Position numbers and translations under genes: made by a program. Positions 33,304-64,000 of a DNA stretch of 64,000 bases are shown in pieces. Source of the stretch: Rugalucina vietnamica (lineage: Eukaryota; Mollusca; Bivalvia; Lucinida; Lucinidae); NCBI GenBank assembly GCA_964017185.1, contig OZ024870.1, positions 64,582,812-64,646,811 of the forward strand. Direction: 5' to 3'. The notes below the pieces were generated by a model that saw only the letters and a program-made list of their open reading frames with translations, was not told where the DNA came from and ran no database searches. Each line of letters starts with the position of its first letter. The stretch's first letter is position 1.

Positions 33304-33307
33304 CTAC

Positions 33308-34136
33308 AGTACAGATTTTCAAAAACACGCCAATTGTCATTAAGTGGTATAGTGTCTTAAAGGCCGGGACAATGAAATCCTAGAATAAGAACAACCTGGT
33401 CAGGGTACTAATGGCAATTTCCATTATCAGTACCATTAATTCTATTACAGTATAAAAAGGTAGGTATATGATTTTCATAAATTTGTAAGCATATGATTTT
33501 TGCATAAAAAGGCAATCACATGATATTCATATGTTGTAATGATATGATTCTTACATAAAAAGATCCACATATAATTGATATATGAAAAGTACATGAAACT
33601 CATGTGTGAGCAACATCAATTTTCATATGAATCTCATATGCATTTCCTTTTATATGATACTCATATTATTTCATATGATACTCATGTTATAACTTCATAT
33701 GCTTCTCATATGACTGCCTTTTTATACAAAAGTTTTCATGTGAAATTCATATTTATTTTATATGATAATTACGTGTGGCGAAATTGGCTGTGATATCGTG
33801 AATGAATTTTCTGGAAAATTGGTAATTGCGCGTTCCATCTGACACTATAGATTGTTCACACGAAAATGAAATAAAAATCACGAAAATGAAATAAAATTGT
33901 CTCAATCATCATATGAAATAAAATTGTCTCAATCATCATAAAATGATAGGAAAGCCCATTTGACACATGTGAGTTAAGATTTGGTGCCACATGGTTCGGT
34001 GAATATATCAAAATGAATTCCACGAGGTGAAAAACCATTACATGGTAACATTTGGCTTTTGTATAAGCCTTAATATTTACATTTTTATTGCAATCGCCCT
34101 AGATGAAAGTATCCTTCTTGATGTTCTTCATTTCCC
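33308..34136. repeat. CATATGA-rich repeat, second copy, and AT-rich flank
   Basis: Positions 33471-33790 hold dense CATATGA/TCATATG motifs ending in ACGTGTGGCGAAATTGGC, resembling 7700-7935. At 33862-33950 a short tandem repeat (ATGAAATAAAATTGTCTCAATCATC) occurs twice. No gene seen. Confidence 0.5.
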
Positions 34137-34967
34137 AATGAAAAACATTAAGTCACGTGATCTAGAGGCCACGCCTATGGGCGGATCGACGTCAAAACCC
34201 ATCCAGTGACGTTGTTTGTTTACTCTTGTTGTCGTGACGTTGGTCACGTATCGCCATGACGTTAGGCGCGAAAATGTGACGTTTTGGCTGTTCCAAAATT
34301 ACGTTAAGTCGGATTTAATGTCAAATAACATGAAACTGAACGGTGATATACGCAATTAAAAATCTGATACTTGATTGATAATATAAAATGTAAATATAAG
34401 TATTGAAATTCAGATTTTAGCTTTCACTGGATGATGAAAAACATTAGCTGTTTTAATGTCTCCGAGAAGCCCTTCGGGCTTCACAGACATTAAAACAGCC
34501 TAATGTTTTTCATCATCCAGTGAAAGCTAAAATTTGAATTTCAATCCTTAAATGAAAAACATTAAGTCACGTGATCTAGAGGCCACACCTATGAGCGGGG
34601 TGACGTCAAAACCGGCCAGTGACGTTGTTTGTTTCTTCTTGTAGTCGTGACGTTGGTCGCGTATCGTCATGACGTTAGGCTCCAAAATTTGACGTTTTGG
34701 CTGTTCCATAATAACGTTAGGTCGAATTTAATTAATGTCAAATAACATGAAAATGAGCGATGATATGCGCAATTAAAAATCTAATACTTGATTGATAATA
34801 TAAAATGTTCAAATAAGTATTGAAATTCAGATTTTAGCTTTCACTGTATGATGAAAAACAGTAGCTGTTTTAATGTCTCCGAGAAGCCCTTCGGGCTTTA
34901 TAGACATTAAAACAGCCTAATGTTTTTCATCATCCAGTGAAAGCTAAAATCTGAATTTCAATCCTTC
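34137..34967. repeat. Tandem duplication of a 414 bp unit with foldback hairpins
   Basis: Unit 1 is 34137-34550 and unit 2 is 34551-34967, about 90 percent alike. Both start AATGAAAAACATTAAGTCACGTG. Each ends in a 144 bp hairpin (34402-34545, 34819-34962) centred on AGCCCTTCGGGCTT, with arms containing TTTTAGCTTTCACTG. Each also holds five or six TGACGT (CRE half-site) motifs between about 34190 and 34320 and between 34600 and 34700. Probably two tandem copies of one non-autonomous foldback element. Confidence 0.8.
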
Positions 34968-35302
34968 AATGACTGGCGCTCGATCGAACTCGATCAACTG
35001 TTTTTTTGTGTTTTTTTTTGTTTCAATGTGCTTCATATATTTTTCTGCCGATGTGTTTGTAGTAAGTAAGATATCAATTTTCACCTTTGTCTCAGATGGT
35101 CGAACTCATTAATGAACTACGTCTTCCATCTATTCATGTTTTGGGCAGCCCTATTTCACATAAAAAAATCACAGACACTGGTCAACTGCGCCTTCACAAA
35201 GGTAGTTATCAGAACAGCGTGTGGAACCGATCAAGCAGTCCAAACTCAAGTTTGGTAAGAAACAGTCAGCATGCACTATTGCGACTATGCATATAACACT
35301 GA

Positions 35303-35513
35303 GCACCATCATGAAAAAAACGGATTTTGTATATGCGAAAACAAAGGCGCAGATCAGCTGTGCAGTAACTGCACATCTGATCCGCGTCTTTGTTATCGCT
35401 ACTCGGATAGTAAAATTCTTCTTCTATTAATAGCAAAAACTACAATCCTCTAGCCTGCTTCTGTTACTGTAAAGGCCGATTTGTGTCGCACCTGGTCGGA
35501 AACCCCGTGTACC
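35303..35513 (+). mobile_element. TGAGCC hairpin MITE, copy 2 (ends lost)
   Basis: Keeps the centre GCGCAGATCAGCTGTGCAGTAACTGCACATCTGATCCGCG and the GGTCGGAAACC block, but both terminal repeats are eroded. Lies just downstream of the host gene stop codon, so it is probably in the 3' UTR or flank. Confidence 0.75.
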
Positions 35514-35533
35514 GTTTGTCTTTGCGTCGCGGC

Positions 35534-63128
<27,595 letters not shown>

Positions 63129-63185
63129 CTTTAATATAAAACAAGGTATGTTGGAGAATACTATCAGCTTTATATAATGCCATAT

Positions 63186-63362
63186 GGGAGGTCAATACTG
63201 CACTATTACGAAAACATGCTCATGCAATATACAAAGATTTTTAAAGTTGTAAAAATGACATTTTTTTCCCTACATCTACAAACTCCAGTTGTTCTATATA
63301 AAAGTGGGGTTCGAGGGGGTATACTTTTCATGGACATGTTTGCATGTCAATTCCTGATGTAA
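63186..63362. mobile_element. ACATAGATTGTGG MITE family, copy without hairpin
   Basis: ATTACGAAAACATGCTCATG and CAATATACAAAGATTTTTAA at one end. TATAAAAGTGGGGTTCGAGG and GGTATACTTTTCATGGACATG at the other. The internal ACATAGATTGTGG hairpin is missing. Confidence 0.65.
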
Positions 63363-63379
63363 AGCCCCTATCTCATTGG

Positions 63380-64000
63380 AATGCGACCACCGGAGACTAG
63401 TTCGCGAATAGTTCGCGACTATTACGCGACAAAGATTAACGATATAAACAAAACTTTCATGTTGCAGTCTCATTGAATAGACATTTATGCGACACATTCG
63501 CGAATTTCGGTCTAATTTTGAAAATATATCTCGCGACTATCGCGCGATAGTCGCGCGATAGTCGCGCGACTATCGCACGACAGTCGCGCGACATTCGTGA
63601 GAGTGTCTCACGACATTCCCGCGAATGTATCTTATTTTAGTTTTAATTCGTACGACAGTCGCGCGACATTCGTGCGAGTGTCGCACGACATTCGTACGAA
63701 TGTCGCTAAGTTTTATTTCTCGCAAGATAGTCGCGAGTTTTTCGCATGTTGTCTCAAGACTGTCGCGCGACCGTCGTGCGACACTCGCACGACATTCGTA
63801 CGAGGGTCGCGAAAATTTCGCATTGTAAATTTCGCCAAAATTTCGCGGCGACAGGTTCGCGACATTCGCACGAACGTCGCGCGACCGTCGCACGACAGTC
63901 GCGGGACAGTCTTGCGAAATATTTTGGGGAAAAAAATCGCATCCAATTTTTAAACATGTTTAAAACCTTCGCGACCAGTTCGCGACTAGTTCGCGACACG
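63380..64000. repeat. 11 bp-period CG-rich tandem array (runs off the window)
   Basis: Dense units such as GATAGTCGCGC, GACAGTCGCGC, GACATTCGTAC and GAGTGTCGCAC, 11 bp each and often joined head to tail. Units are partly palindromic (GTCGCGCGAC). Because 11 is not a multiple of 3 and the units lack stop codons, ORFs open in several frames on both strands; none is a credible gene. Interrupted by AT-rich spacers near 63500, 63625, 63715 and 63925. Confidence 0.85.

Noticed and set aside
63570-63999. Six overlapping ORFs (67-118 codons) on both strands rich in RATVVR/RHSHE
   Set aside because: Product of the 11 bp array lacking stop codons in several frames. Not a gene.

Overview
The window is eukaryotic, AT-rich, gene-poor and full of transposons. 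The best guess for the source is a lophotrochozoan, most likely a bivalve mollusc. This rests on spliced genes with GT..AG introns, a Ty3/Gypsy element, Penelope-like elements (PLEs), several MITE families and long foldback elements of kinds common in mollusc genomes. The species cannot be named from the sequence.

Region by region. Positions 1-24,640 hold no convincing host gene. They contain PLE pieces interrupted by a 2.5 kb insertion carrying a decayed uncharacterised gene (1,880-3,296), tRNA-derived repeats (about 8-10 kb), imperfect inverted-repeat elements (10.3-12.1 kb, 14.3-15.3 kb), a 371 bp MITE, a 727 bp hAT-type element with a perfect 8 bp target duplication, and a 4.04 kb foldback element (19,690-23,732) filled with a tandem array of about 186 bp units. 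Positions 24,647-33,303 are one complete Ty3/Gypsy LTR retrotransposon on the minus strand. It has two 1,053 bp LTRs in which I see no differences, a CTAC target duplication, an intact 1,726-codon gag-pol and an extra C2H2 zinc-finger ORF.

Positions 35,534-63,128 hold one host gene on the minus strand. I reconstructed it exon by exon from splice signals, reading phase and protein motifs. It encodes the 3' part (725 codons plus stop in 16 proposed exons) of an ADAM/ADAMTS-type (M12B, mig-17-like) protein. The order is: metalloprotease domain, cysteine-rich segment, five PLAC-like six-cysteine modules (one exon each, all phase 1-1), a Ser/Thr/Pro stalk, a transmembrane helix and a tyrosine-rich tail. 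The zinc-binding motif is destroyed, so the product looks like a catalytically dead, membrane-anchored pseudoprotease. The start of the gene lies beyond position 64,000.

The introns are filled with transposons: PLEs on both strands, a TGAGCC-ended hairpin MITE family, TTAA-flanked MITEs, Tc1/mariner-like elements, microsatellites, nested inverted repeats (44.4-49.3 kb), a perfect 82 bp palindrome, and a minisatellite that copies a splice acceptor. Several elements sit only 17-25 bp from an exon. The right edge is an 11 bp-period CG-rich array.
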